Part shown: in pieces, positions 14,984-22,635 of the stretch
How the letters are laid out: each line of letters opens with the position of its first letter
How positions within the stretch are numbered: position 1 is the first letter of the stretch
Notes under the pieces: generated by a model
The model's input: the letters and a program-made list of their open reading frames with translations, nothing else
Told to the model about the DNA's origin: nothing
The model's database searches: none
Translations under genes and position numbers: made by a program
Assembly: GCA_948579315.1 (NCBI GenBank)
Contig: CAPAOL010000005.1
Coordinates: forward strand, 43,656-107,655
DNA length: 64,000 nt
Direction: 5' to 3'
Origin: an uncultured Phocaeicola sp.
GTDB lineage: Bacteria; Bacteroidota; Bacteroidia; Bacteroidales; Bacteroidaceae

Positions 14984-15475
14984 ATGAATACATCTTTTGA
15001 ACGATCTGCAAACGCTTCCGATGAATGGTACACACCACGAGAAATCATTGAAGCATTAGGTGAATTTGACCTTGATCCATGTGCTCCCATGCACCCTCTT
15101 TGGCCTACTGCAAAAATCATGTACAACAAGCAGGACAATGGTCTTATACAAAATTGGGGGGGGCGAATTTGGCTTAACCCTCCGTACTCCAAACCGCTTA
15201 TGTGGCAGTTTGTAGAGAAATTGGCAGAACACGGCAACGGTATAGCACTACTTTTTAACCGGTGTGACAGCAATAAGTTTCAAGACATCATCTTCACGAA
15301 AGCAACCGGTATGATGTTTTTGAGGAATCGAATAAAATTCTTCCGTCCCGATGGAACACGTGGGGACAGCCCCGGTTGCGGTAGTGTTCTTATTGCATTT
15401 GGCCGGGAAAATGCCGAAATTTTAAGGAATTGCTCTTTACAAGGCAAATATGTTGAACTTAACAATGATAAATGA
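14984..15475 (+). CDS. Phage Dam-type N6-adenine DNA methyltransferase
   Basis: 163 residues. EWYTPREIIEALGEFDLDPC is the typical start of this family, and LNPPYSK (NPPY, ~65-68) is catalytic motif IV. It transfers a methyl group from SAM to adenine N6. A G8 tract (15156-15163) codes for Trp-Gly-Gly just before the active site and is in frame. The protein may shield phage DNA from host restriction. The stop overlaps the next gene's start. Confidence 0.85.
   Translation: MNTSFERSANASDEWYTPREIIEALGEFDLDPCAPMHPLWPTAKIMYNKQDNGLIQNWGGRIWLNPPYSKPLMWQFVEKLAEHGNGIALLFNRCDSNKFQDIIFTKATGMMFLRNRIKFFRPDGTRGDSPGCGSVLIAFGRENAEILRNCSLQGKYVELNNDK
15156..15163 (+). repeat. Poly-G tract (G8) followed by CGAATTTGG
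   Basis: Copy 6 of the motif, inside the Dam-type gene seven bases before the NPPY codons. In frame. Confidence 0.65.
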
Positions 15476-15747
15476 TGAAAATCTTATATTTATTCATGCT
15501 CATTGCCGGTCTTCTGTGGATCGGTGATTTCTCTATCACTTTAAAACCCTTTTCTGTATCTTTACCATGCTGGTATAAATCCGTTGGCATACTTCTATTT
15601 TGGCTGTCAATGACTATATATGTTTTAGGTGAGCATACCAAAGGCTATAAAGAAGGATTTGATACTGGGATTAAACAGTGCATTAAGATACTTGATAGAA
15701 ATTGCCACTCTAAAGAAATAAATAATGATGAAACAGTACAGAATTAA
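15472..15747 (+). CDS. Small membrane protein, two TM segments (91 aa)
   Basis: Hydrophobic segments at ~4-19 and ~39-53 separated by a short loop, then a soluble tail (GYKEGFDTGIKQCIKILDRN). It overlaps the methylase by four bases and the next gene by 23. No family recognised. Confidence 0.6.
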   Translation: MMKILYLFMLIAGLLWIGDFSITLKPFSVSLPCWYKSVGILLFWLSMTIYVLGEHTKGYKEGFDTGIKQCIKILDRNCHSKEINNDETVQN

Positions 15748-15934
15748 TAAAACGACTACCTTCGTAGAAGATAATCGCAGCGGAAACAGAGAGAAATACC
15801 TTCTTCCTGATTACAAAGTGCAAGTTAAATTTGCAGGGATTTGGATAACAGTCAAGTCCTTTCATGATGAAGATGAAGAATACGCAAAGAACTGTGCGAA
15901 TGAACTTCTTGAAAAACTTAACGAAAAGATTTGA
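15725..15934 (+). CDS. Small hypothetical protein (69 aa)
   Basis: Beta-strand pairs (YKVQVKFAGIWITVKSF) and an acidic C-terminal helix. It overlaps both neighbours by a few bases, including ATGA-type coupling to the RtcB gene. No family recognised. Confidence 0.6.
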   Translation: MMKQYRINKTTTFVEDNRSGNREKYLLPDYKVQVKFAGIWITVKSFHDEDEEYAKNCANELLEKLNEKI

Positions 15935-17202
15935 TTATGATTGAATTACAAGGAAAATTCGGCAAAGATTGTAAAATATTTGCAAATACAATAGAAAATG
16001 AAGCTATTGGAACGATACAAAACATTTTGAACAATCCGGTTACGACTGGTGTTCCGGTTCGTATTATGCCTGATACCCATCAGGGAGTAGATATAGTGAT
16101 TGGATTCACCATGCCAGTTACAGATCGTGTCAACCCCAATCATATCGGAGTGGATATTGGTTGTGGAATGTTGTGTGTAGAAATTGAAAACGCAATGACA
16201 GAAGGTTCTTTCCCGGACATTAATCATGCAATCCGTTCCATCATACCTATGGGATTTGAGATTAACCAACAATCTTTATCCAAACAAGAAAAGGAAGATT
16301 TGTTTACCTTCTTATCTATCAGAATGGATCAGTTCTGCTCTAAATACCAACTAACCAAACCAGTTATTAATGAAGAATATGTATCACAACTTTGTAAGAA
16401 GGTGGGGATAAATGAAGGCACATTCTACAACTCTTTAGGTACATTGGGAGGTGGAAACCACTTTATAGAACTGGGGCGTGCCGAGTCAACCAATAATATA
16501 TTTCTTACAATACATACCGGATCGCGCAACTTTGGTGTGAAGGTCTGTAAATACCATGCAGAAATAGCAAAATTTGATAAAAAGGCTTTTTCTAATGAAA
16601 TTCAACGCTTGAAGTCCACTGTTGAGCCACAATTCATGCAAACTGAAATACTACGTTTGAAGGAAAAATTTGCCGAATATTCCGGGTATCTCACAAATGA
16701 AGCAATGCTCCACTATTTATGTGACATGGTGATCGCACAAGGATATGCCGCATTCAACCGCAAGTTGATTATACAGCGTATAATCAGAACTTTGAGCTGG
16801 AACGCTACAATATCCGTTGAGACAGTCCATAACTATATCAGCTTTGATGATATGATAATCCGTAAAGGGGCTATTGCCGCATACGCCAATGATTACGTTG
16901 TGATTCCTATGAATATGGCAGACGGTATTCTTCTTTGTCGTGGTAAGGGAAACAAAGACTGGAACTATTCTGCACCACATGGTGCAGGACGCTTATACTC
17001 CCGTTCCGAAGCTAAAGAAAGATTATCAATGGACGCATTCAAAACCCAAATGAGCAAAGTGTATTCCACTTCCGTATGTGAAGGGACATTGGATGAAAGT
17101 CCTATGGCATACAAAAATGTTCAGGAAATAAAAGAGCTTATAGAACCTACGGTAGAAATTATTGATACAATTGTGCCACTAATCAATATCAAAGCTGTAT
17201 GA
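15931..17202 (+). CDS. rtcB: RtcB-type RNA ligase
   Basis: 423 residues, normal for RtcB. Motifs: VRIMPDTHQGVDIVIGFTMP, HIGVDIGCGM (metal-binding Asp75 and Cys78), GGGNHFIEL, TIHTGSRNFG and SAPHGAGRLYSR, whose His is the guanylylated residue. RtcB joins 2',3'-cyclic phosphate and 5'-OH RNA ends with GTP and Mn. In a phage it could repair tRNAs cut by anticodon-nuclease defences, or act on the unusual tRNA-like RNAs here; that link is inference. ATG 15931 or 15937 may start it. Overlaps the next gene by four bases. Confidence 0.92.
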   Translation: MIMIELQGKFGKDCKIFANTIENEAIGTIQNILNNPVTTGVPVRIMPDTHQGVDIVIGFTMPVTDRVNPNHIGVDIGCGMLCVEIENAMTEGSFPDINHAIRSIIPMGFEINQQSLSKQEKEDLFTFLSIRMDQFCSKYQLTKPVINEEYVSQLCKKVGINEGTFYNSLGTLGGGNHFIELGRAESTNNIFLTIHTGSRNFGVKVCKYHAEIAKFDKKAFSNEIQRLKSTVEPQFMQTEILRLKEKFAEYSGYLTNEAMLHYLCDMVIAQGYAAFNRKLIIQRIIRTLSWNATISVETVHNYISFDDMIIRKGAIAAYANDYVVIPMNMADGILLCRGKGNKDWNYSAPHGAGRLYSRSEAKERLSMDAFKTQMSKVYSTSVCEGTLDESPMAYKNVQEIKELIEPTVEIIDTIVPLINIKAV

Positions 17203-17606
17203 TAGAAAAGACAGACTTCCCATATACTCTTGGCGGCTATGTTGAACAGCAAAATTATAAAGGTTTCGACATAGCCGTTTCCATTCGTAGATACAAAGGA
17301 ATATCAGCTTATGTCATTTCCTCGGAGAAAAGGCTGATCCGTGAAGAATCTGCCACCTTTGCCGACAAAGAAGACATGTTCCGTTGGGGACGAGAAGCGG
17401 TTGACCGATATTTGGAACAGCAAGAACGTAGAAAAGAAGAAAATACGATCAAACGGGCAGACTATTATAAGAAGAAAGCTCGTGTGGCAGCATTGAAAGC
17501 CTTTAATGCCGCTATGTATTTCTCTGATATAAAGGACGGACTTTATGATAAGGCAAAAGGATTTTTTGAGTATGAACTGGATAAGGAACATGGAAAGATC
17601 AAATGA
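17199..17606 (+). CDS. Hypothetical protein (135 aa)
   Basis: The N-terminal half is beta-rich (YKGFDIAVSIRRYKGISAYV), then a long basic/acidic helix (EQQERRKEENTIKRADYYKK). No family recognised. Coupled to RtcB by ATGA overlap, so a partner of RtcB is possible. Confidence 0.6.
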   Translation: MIEKTDFPYTLGGYVEQQNYKGFDIAVSIRRYKGISAYVISSEKRLIREESATFADKEDMFRWGREAVDRYLEQQERRKEENTIKRADYYKKKARVAALKAFNAAMYFSDIKDGLYDKAKGFFEYELDKEHGKIK

Positions 17607-17707
17607 AAACACTTGATATTATACAAGGCTTTTGCGATCATGTTTTTCGTGATAAAAAAAGGAAACCGCATCTTTCCCAATATTTTTGTCGGGAAATGGG
17701 AAGCTGA
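17603..17707 (+). CDS. Tiny overlapping ORF (34 aa)
   Basis: Frame MKTLDIIQGFCDHVFRDKKR... starts with an ATGA overlap on the preceding stop and runs 68 bases into the next gene. The coupling geometry argues for translation; the size argues for caution. Confidence 0.35.
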   Translation: MKTLDIIQGFCDHVFRDKKRKPHLSQYFCREMGS

Positions 17708-18119
17708 CTTATTGGAAGTTACCCGGTCACGCCTGACTTATGAATATGAAGTAAAAGTAAGCAGATGTGATTTCCATAAGGATAAAAAGAAAAGTGATAA
17801 ATATGGCAAGAACAAGTTTGATGTTGTCACTTCCGGCCAACGTACCAATTATTTTTATTATATAGTACCAAAAAGTTTGATAAAGCCCGATGAAGTCCCT
17901 GATTTTGCCGGGCTTATTTATGCTTATGAAGGATCAGTGCAATGTTATTCTCTTGAAAAGGGAAGGTATGCGGTAAAGAGAATTTTCTTTGAGGTAGTCA
18001 AGCCTGCCCAAAAAGTTTCTGACATGAAAGCGGATGATAATTTCATTCGTAAACTCGACTTATCCATGTACTATCGCTATCACCAAATGAGAAGAGATAA
18101 TTACAAAAATAAGGAATAA
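17640..18119 (+). CDS. PD-(D/E)XK-like phage protein (159 aa)
   Basis: From ATG 17640: NIFVGKWEADLLEVTRSRLT followed by YEYEVKVSRCDFHKDKKKSD gives a D...E-x-K arrangement resembling MmcB-like and other PD-(D/E)XK folds. NYFYYIVPKSLI and DFAGLIYAYEG match the rest of this common gut-phage family. A DNA-cleaving or DNA-repair role is inferred from the fold and unproven. An upstream in-frame TTG at 17613 exists but fits less well. Confidence 0.6.
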   Translation: MFFVIKKGNRIFPNIFVGKWEADLLEVTRSRLTYEYEVKVSRCDFHKDKKKSDKYGKNKFDVVTSGQRTNYFYYIVPKSLIKPDEVPDFAGLIYAYEGSVQCYSLEKGRYAVKRIFFEVVKPAQKVSDMKADDNFIRKLDLSMYYRYHQMRRDNYKNKE

Positions 18120-18120
18120 T

Positions 18121-18522
18121 ATGGAATTAAGATTAGACCCTGAAATACCGGTCACACGGGTTGTCAACGGACATAATGTTTTCAATAAAGGCTATCACCA
18201 CGGATTAAGAGGAAAAACCTATGAAGAATACTATGGCAAAGAGAGAGCTGTTGAAATAAGAAAAAGACACAGCGAGGCTTTGAAAGGACATAGATATTGG
18301 TCTAATGGAAACGCCCATGCCTTTGCGTGTATCGCAATCACTCCCGAAGGCAAATGGTATAGATTCGATTCAATAACCCAAGCCGCCCAAAAGCTAAATC
18401 TGAATTATGCCACAGTTCGCCGGTATATAAAACGAAAAATCAAGCCCCAAAATGGCTGGCAATGGTTTTTGGAGAAAGATAATAACTGGATAAAACATAT
18501 TGATAATGGGAAAATTAAATGA
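18121..18522 (+). CDS. NUMOD/IENR-like DNA-binding protein without nuclease
   Basis: 133 residues. The C-terminal ITPEGKWYRFDSITQAAQKL followed by NLNYATVRRYIKR and GWQWFLEKD looks like the helix-turn-helix repeat (NUMOD1/IENR1) attached to homing endonucleases. The N-terminal GHNVFNKGYHHGLRGKTYEE...RKRHSEALKGHRY resembles the GIY-YIG/HNH-associated NUMOD3 linker. No catalytic motif is visible, so it may be a stripped homing endonuclease or a regulator. Confidence 0.5.
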   Translation: MELRLDPEIPVTRVVNGHNVFNKGYHHGLRGKTYEEYYGKERAVEIRKRHSEALKGHRYWSNGNAHAFACIAITPEGKWYRFDSITQAAQKLNLNYATVRRYIKRKIKPQNGWQWFLEKDNNWIKHIDNGKIK

Positions 18523-18799
18523 GATCGCGCAGAAAGCTTATGAATGTGCCGTAAGACGTGGAAAGATTGATCCCGACAATGATAGCAACAACAATCTTCA
18601 CCGCGATCTGCTTGAAGAAGTTGCCGAAGTCTTTGAGTGTACGGGTGAGAAATCTCCACATATTAAAGAGTATTTAGATGTAGAAGAAGAACTGGCAGAT
18701 GTAATCATTGTTGCCCTAAGTACACTACATCATTTCAAATGTGACATTGGTTCACTCATTGAAGCCAAAATGAATTATAATAAAAACAGAATGGATTGA
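18506..18799 (+). CDS. MazG-like NTP pyrophosphohydrolase
   Basis: 97 residues from ATG 18506, a 17-base overlap with the preceding gene. LLEEVAEVFE and VEEELADVIIVAL give the ExxE...ExxD metal-binding pattern of all-alpha NTP pyrophosphatases. Phage MazG proteins hydrolyse nucleotides and can lower (p)ppGpp or remove unwanted dNTPs. It ends the main early operon; a promoter follows. Confidence 0.75.
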   Translation: MGKLNEIAQKAYECAVRRGKIDPDNDSNNNLHRDLLEEVAEVFECTGEKSPHIKEYLDVEEELADVIIVALSTLHHFKCDIGSLIEAKMNYNKNRMD

Positions 18800-18824
18800 T
18801 ATAGGAACCGGACAATTAATAAAG

Positions 18825-18855
18825 TTGATTGTTGAGACGTTTGTCCTTATCTTTG
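18825..18855 (+). promoter_or_regulatory. Bacteroidetes-type promoter
   Basis: TATCTTTG (18848-18855) fits TAnnTTTG and TTG lies 20 bases upstream (18825-18827). It would transcribe 18890-20143. Confidence 0.6.
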
Positions 18856-18889
18856 CACTACCATGTGTCTATAAAGATTTCATGAACTT

Positions 18890-19555
18890 ATGGAAAGAAA
18901 AATAGGTGATATAAAAGACAAGAAGTTAAAAGCTGAAAATATCACACTGGCAGCAATATATAACATATTGTTCACCAATGACATAGTTTGTTCCTTAATT
19001 GTAGAAATGTTAAGTGAATTACGTAAATCAAGGCTTTGTCGTTTCCGCGTAAAGCAGCAAGGAAATAAACTGGAACAGTTGATGCTTCAATATGAAAAGA
19101 AAATCAATAAAATAGCTGGACACCGGGCTTTTTTCATGGCTGATGCTAACCAGTATATTGCAGATGAAGTACAACCTGATCTGCTTAAAATGGAATACTC
19201 CATTAAACTGGAATTTGACAAATGCCGGATTGAAAACAGTGCCTTACTTGCCAAAGTAGAACTTACAAGATGTATGGCAGAGCTTGCTTGTCTATCCCTT
19301 GACAAACGGATAGAAGAAGTCCGTCCATACAACAAAGAAGTAACCGGAATAACATATCTCCGGCTCACTGACACACTTAAAGTATTGGACGAACTTTCTG
19401 ATATTTTATATAAGGGAGGGTATTGTGACCTCAATCAAAGTGATAATTGCAAAAGGGGGATGGCTATCATACAACGAAAACTTACTGATTGTGATATTAT
19501 CAGCCGCGCAATCAATGAGTCAGACAAGTTAAATCCGGCTGGGGATGATGAATAA
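18890..19555 (+). CDS. Hypothetical helical protein (221 aa)
   Basis: Long helices with scattered Cys, no catalytic motif, no family recognised. First gene after the promoter at 18848 and in a unit with an ssDNA-binding protein, so a replication role is possible. Confidence 0.6.
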   Translation: MERKIGDIKDKKLKAENITLAAIYNILFTNDIVCSLIVEMLSELRKSRLCRFRVKQQGNKLEQLMLQYEKKINKIAGHRAFFMADANQYIADEVQPDLLKMEYSIKLEFDKCRIENSALLAKVELTRCMAELACLSLDKRIEEVRPYNKEVTGITYLRLTDTLKVLDELSDILYKGGYCDLNQSDNCKRGMAIIQRKLTDCDIISRAINESDKLNPAGDDE

Positions 19556-19557
19556 AA

Positions 19558-19734
19558 ATGGCAAAATATCGTATAGGAATATCCGAGAATCTATTAGGAG
19601 ACAAACGCTATCAGTGTCAGATTAAAAGATTTGGCATTTGGTGGAATGATGAAAGTTTCAGCACTAAAGAAAGAATGTTAGATTATGCCCGTAAACTTGA
19701 AAAGGCCGGGCATATAGTGTTTAACTATTTATAA
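19558..19734 (+). CDS. Small basic protein (58 aa)
   Basis: MAKYRIGISENLLGDKRYQC...FGIWWNDESFSTKERMLDYA: two beta strands and a helix. It sits two bases after the preceding stop. No family recognised. Confidence 0.6.
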   Translation: MAKYRIGISENLLGDKRYQCQIKRFGIWWNDESFSTKERMLDYARKLEKAGHIVFNYL

Positions 19735-19741
19735 GCGAACA

Positions 19742-20143
19742 ATGAAATTAGAAGGAAAAATTATTGTGGCACAACCGATACAATCGGGTGTCTCAAAAAA
19801 TGGTAACAACTGGCAAAGACAAGATTTCGTTTTGGAAATTCCCGGCCAATACCCTAAAAAAGTCGCTTTTTCAGTAATGAATAGCAATATTCAGAATTTT
19901 GGATTAGCAGTCGGGCAAGACGTTGATATTGAAATAGATATTAATGCGAATGAATGGCAAGGAAAATGGTTTAACTCCATTACTTGCTGGAAAGCAACAC
20001 TCCGTAATCCAGGACAGCCTACCGCAGCGCAACAGCCCCAAACTTATTATCAGGGGGCATCATCCACCGCGGCACCCGTACAAACTGCCATACCTCAACC
20101 GCCAGTGGATTTTGGGGAACAAAAAGACGATTTGCCTTTCTAA
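19742..20143 (+). CDS. DUF3127 ssDNA-binding protein (SSB-like)
   Basis: 133 residues. OB-fold N-terminal domain (MKLEGKIIVAQPIQSGVSKN...WQRQDFVLEIPGQYPKKV...WFNSITCWKA), a Pro/Gln-rich linker, and an acidic tail ending EQKDDLPF as in SSB C-termini that recruit partner proteins. DUF3127 is the Bacteroidetes form of SSB. It would coat ssDNA for replication and RecT annealing. Last gene of the rightward early block; a shared terminator follows. Confidence 0.85.
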   Translation: MKLEGKIIVAQPIQSGVSKNGNNWQRQDFVLEIPGQYPKKVAFSVMNSNIQNFGLAVGQDVDIEIDINANEWQGKWFNSITCWKATLRNPGQPTAAQQPQTYYQGASSTAAPVQTAIPQPPVDFGEQKDDLPF

Positions 20144-20153
20144 AGAAAAAGGA

Positions 20154-20177
20154 GAAGGGAGCATTTCGGCTCCCTTC
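20154..20177. terminator. Bidirectional terminator between convergent blocks
   Basis: GAAGGGAGC (20154-20162) pairs with GCTCCCTTC (20169-20177) across ATTTCG. It separates the + early block from the - lysis/tail block. Confidence 0.8.
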
Positions 20178-20184
20178 TTATTAA

Positions 20185-20748
20185 TTAATGTTCCACCTTT
20201 ACAATTTCATTATAAACGATTTTGCTTCGTGGGTTATGATTGACTATCGTTTGTTTATACCCCTTTGTCCCCCATCTCCACCATAGGAACCTGTGTTTAT
20301 ATATCCGGCTTATCGCACTTGAAAGACTGTCTCTCACTTCATAAGTAAATGTGCTGTCAGGAATATTTGCATAAAAATCCACCCATTTATCTGAATAATT
20401 GAAACAGCTGTCTTTCAGAACAAATACAATACTGTCTTTAGTGACAACTTTTGTGGTTGTGATATATTCGACTTCTTTTGGACGCAGATTCAATTCTTTT
20501 ATTAGTTTTGCATCCGCACTCCGCAGCTCTTTCAATTCTTCTATGTTAAGCCGTAAAACATGGTTTTCAACCACATTTAGACTATCCCTAATCTTATATT
20601 CTTCAAGCCCAGTACAGAGACTTTTCATATTATCTGAAAGTCGGGCACTTTCCTTCTTCTCTTCCTGCCACAACCGGTACATCAAAAAGGTTGCCGCAAG
20701 GAGTAACACAAAGATTACTCCTATACCTATCTTCAATCTCATAATCAA
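20185..20748 (-). CDS. Spanin-like membrane protein (187 aa)
   Basis: One N-terminal transmembrane helix (~6-23) then a long coiled coil (EEKKESARLSDNMKSLCTGL to ~85) and a beta-rich C-terminal part with WWRWGTKGYKQTIV. The layout matches an inner-membrane spanin or the DUF6549-type proteins at the end of Bacteroidales lysis cassettes. Its position after fibre, endolysin and holin genes supports a lysis role. No separate outer spanin is seen. Confidence 0.55.
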   Translation of the reverse strand: MIMRLKIGIGVIFVLLLAATFLMYRLWQEEKKESARLSDNMKSLCTGLEEYKIRDSLNVVENHVLRLNIEELKELRSADAKLIKELNLRPKEVEYITTTKVVTKDSIVFVLKDSCFNYSDKWVDFYANIPDSTFTYEVRDSLSSAISRIYKHRFLWWRWGTKGYKQTIVNHNPRSKIVYNEIVKVEH

Positions 20749-21452
20749 TCTGTATATACATTTTTACCAACTTCCGCAATAACTACCCATGCACCATTAC
20801 AGAAACCATATATCTTACCGTCATTCTCCGGCATTTCAGGTATTGTATTAAGTTTTGTTTCATTGGCAGTGGCTTTGCTAAGAGCTGTTTGAGCTGTACT
20901 TTTTGCAGCATCAGCCGTTGTTTGTGCGGTCACGGCCTTTCCATCAGTAACAGCCAACATTCCAGTCAGAGTTTTTTCATTGGTTACTCCTGCAAGGAAG
21001 GTTTCAATTTCATTGAAGGTGTCAATGGCCGTAGTCGCATCAACAGTACCAACCAATTCATCCAAAGCGGTCTTCACCGCATTTATGGACTGTTCCAGTT
21101 GGGACTCTGCCAGTTGAGCACGTCCGCTTTCTGCTAAAATATCCGATTTGCTCGCACTGCTGCTACCATCAGAACTTTCCAAAAATGAAGATGAAATAGG
21201 AAGTTCATTACATCCTACCATAACATATTGTCCAGCTATCAACCCGTCGACATTCATATCACAGAACTCTCCAACCCCAAGTGCTGTTTTGTAAGGTACA
21301 TAATCCTTTCCATTAGAACTTTTGTACACAACAACTCTATTGTTTGCTGCATCTCCAAAATTAATGCTGATAGCAAATTTCTCAGTAGATAACTGTATAG
21401 GTTGGCTTTCGTACCAATCCTCTTCTCTAAGAGTAAAATTCAAGTTTGCCAT
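20745..21452 (-). CDS. Fibre-like coiled-coil protein (235 aa)
   Basis: The N-terminal ~75 residues are a beta domain (MANLNFTLREEDWYESQPIQ); the rest is Ala/Thr-rich helix (~110-205) typical of trimeric fibres, ending with a short YGFCNGAWVVIAEV strand pair. It overlaps the spanin-like gene by four bases. A virion fibre is more likely than a lysis protein. Confidence 0.6.
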   Translation of the reverse strand: MANLNFTLREEDWYESQPIQLSTEKFAISINFGDAANNRVVVYKSSNGKDYVPYKTALGVGEFCDMNVDGLIAGQYVMVGCNELPISSSFLESSDGSSSASKSDILAESGRAQLAESQLEQSINAVKTALDELVGTVDATTAIDTFNEIETFLAGVTNEKTLTGMLAVTDGKAVTAQTTADAAKSTAQTALSKATANETKLNTIPEMPENDGKIYGFCNGAWVVIAEVGKNVYTD

Positions 21453-21480
21453 ATCTTCTATGTGTTTATATGTTTGTTTC

Positions 21481-21897
21481 CTATATCAATTCCCAACCTT
21501 TCCTTACATCATCCATATTTGCAGGAACGCCATTCTCAACATAACTCATTGCAGCCACTACCGCAATAAGTTGTTCCCGGTTATTTCTATTCAGAACAGT
21601 ATGACGAGATATGCCCGAACGCTTTTCAACTGTGGCAATATACACGTCAGTATTGTTCTCACATGGCGGTGCCCAGCGCATAATAACATCTTCAAGTTCG
21701 TTGGCCGTACCATCTTTGTCAGTGTCATACTTATTAAAAATATAAGTTTGAAGAGTTTTAAAAGCAGCACGGTAACCGTATGCCATAGTTTTAAACTGAA
21801 AGAAACTTTTATCTGTCTGCGTTACAGACAAGCCCTGCCATTTTGTATTATTTCTCCGTATATTCAACGGATTGTTATTCCGTAGTCCCCGTGTCAT
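21481..21897 (-). CDS. Endolysin (P5-like muramidase/transglycosylase)
   Basis: 138 residues from ATG 21897. MTRGLRNNNPLNIRRNNTKW is the hallmark start of structural-protein-P5-like lytic enzymes of Bacteroidales phages. FQFKTMAYGYRAAFKTLQTY and VIMRWAPPCENNTDVYIATV continue the fold. It cleaves peptidoglycan at lysis. No signal peptide is seen, so release would depend on the holin next door, whose gene it overlaps by 23 bases. Confidence 0.75.
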   Translation of the reverse strand: MTRGLRNNNPLNIRRNNTKWQGLSVTQTDKSFFQFKTMAYGYRAAFKTLQTYIFNKYDTDKDGTANELEDVIMRWAPPCENNTDVYIATVEKRSGISRHTVLNRNNREQLIAVVAAMSYVENGVPANMDDVRKGWELI

Positions 21898-22342
21898 TTT
21901 TATCCTCCTTCTCTTTTTGTGTTTCAAACAATATTTGTGCAGCCAGCCGTGCTATATCATCTTTATTCTCAATGATTATACTCATAGTCTTTTCCGCTTT
22001 CCGAAGTTCAGCCTTTTCCCATGATTTCTCACGTACCGATTTAAACTCACAGAAAACGCAATAAGCCGCCCATAACATAGCGAATACTGGAAATGGAATG
22101 ACAATACAACATATAAGATCAATCATAACCAGTGTCAGAAACGGATTAAAATATTTCTTCGCTTTTGTCGCTGTCATTTTGTACTTCTTCGAGGTACGAA
22201 GCTCCCCACGTTGTTTCGCCTTCTGAATCCCCGAAATAAAATCTATCCCCATTGCGATTATGATAGCTGTCATACTTACCGCTATCAAAACCAAATGTAA
22301 AAACAAATGGTCGTGAATGAATGTTTCAATAATGTCGTTCAT
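21875..22342 (-). CDS. Phage holin (155 aa)
   Basis: Hydrophobic segments at ~14-33 and ~66-92. The GIDFISGIQKAKQRGELRTS loop and a KKYFNPFLTLVMIDLICCIV second segment match the phage_holin_4 type. A charged C-terminal tail (~100-155) follows. It would form membrane holes that release the endolysin. Confidence 0.75.
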   Translation of the reverse strand: MNDIIETFIHDHLFLHLVLIAVSMTAIIIAMGIDFISGIQKAKQRGELRTSKKYKMTATKAKKYFNPFLTLVMIDLICCIVIPFPVFAMLWAAYCVFCEFKSVREKSWEKAELRKAEKTMSIIIENKDDIARLAAQILFETQKEKEDKNDTGTTE

Positions 22343-22369
22343 ATCCTTTTGTGTTTGCGTTTATTATTT

Positions 22370-22633
22370 TTATTCCAATAGTAATTTGTTGATAGCATCA
22401 ATAAAGGCTGGGGAACATAAACTTGCGTATTCCTTAATCATATTACACTCTTCATCGTTATACTCAATTTCTCCATTGGAGTTGAATATTTTAAATGCGA
22501 GGGCATGAGCCTCTATTCCCCTGCCAAGTTGATAAATGATATTGGCAAAATCCTTCTTGTAGTTCTCAACGGAACATCTCGTCTTATCAATATCAACAAA
22601 TATCTCAATTCTTTCAAAATTTATCCTTTTCAT
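22370..22633 (-). CDS. Small hypothetical protein (87 aa)
   Basis: MKRINFERIEIFVDIDKTRC starts a beta-alpha protein of unknown family; ATG 22633 is preferred to 22645. It lies between the holin and the tail fibre on the same strand. Confidence 0.55.
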   Translation of the reverse strand: MKRINFERIEIFVDIDKTRCSVENYKKDFANIIYQLGRGIEAHALAFKIFNSNGEIEYNDEECNMIKEYASLCSPAFIDAINKLLLE

Positions 22634-22635
22634 AA

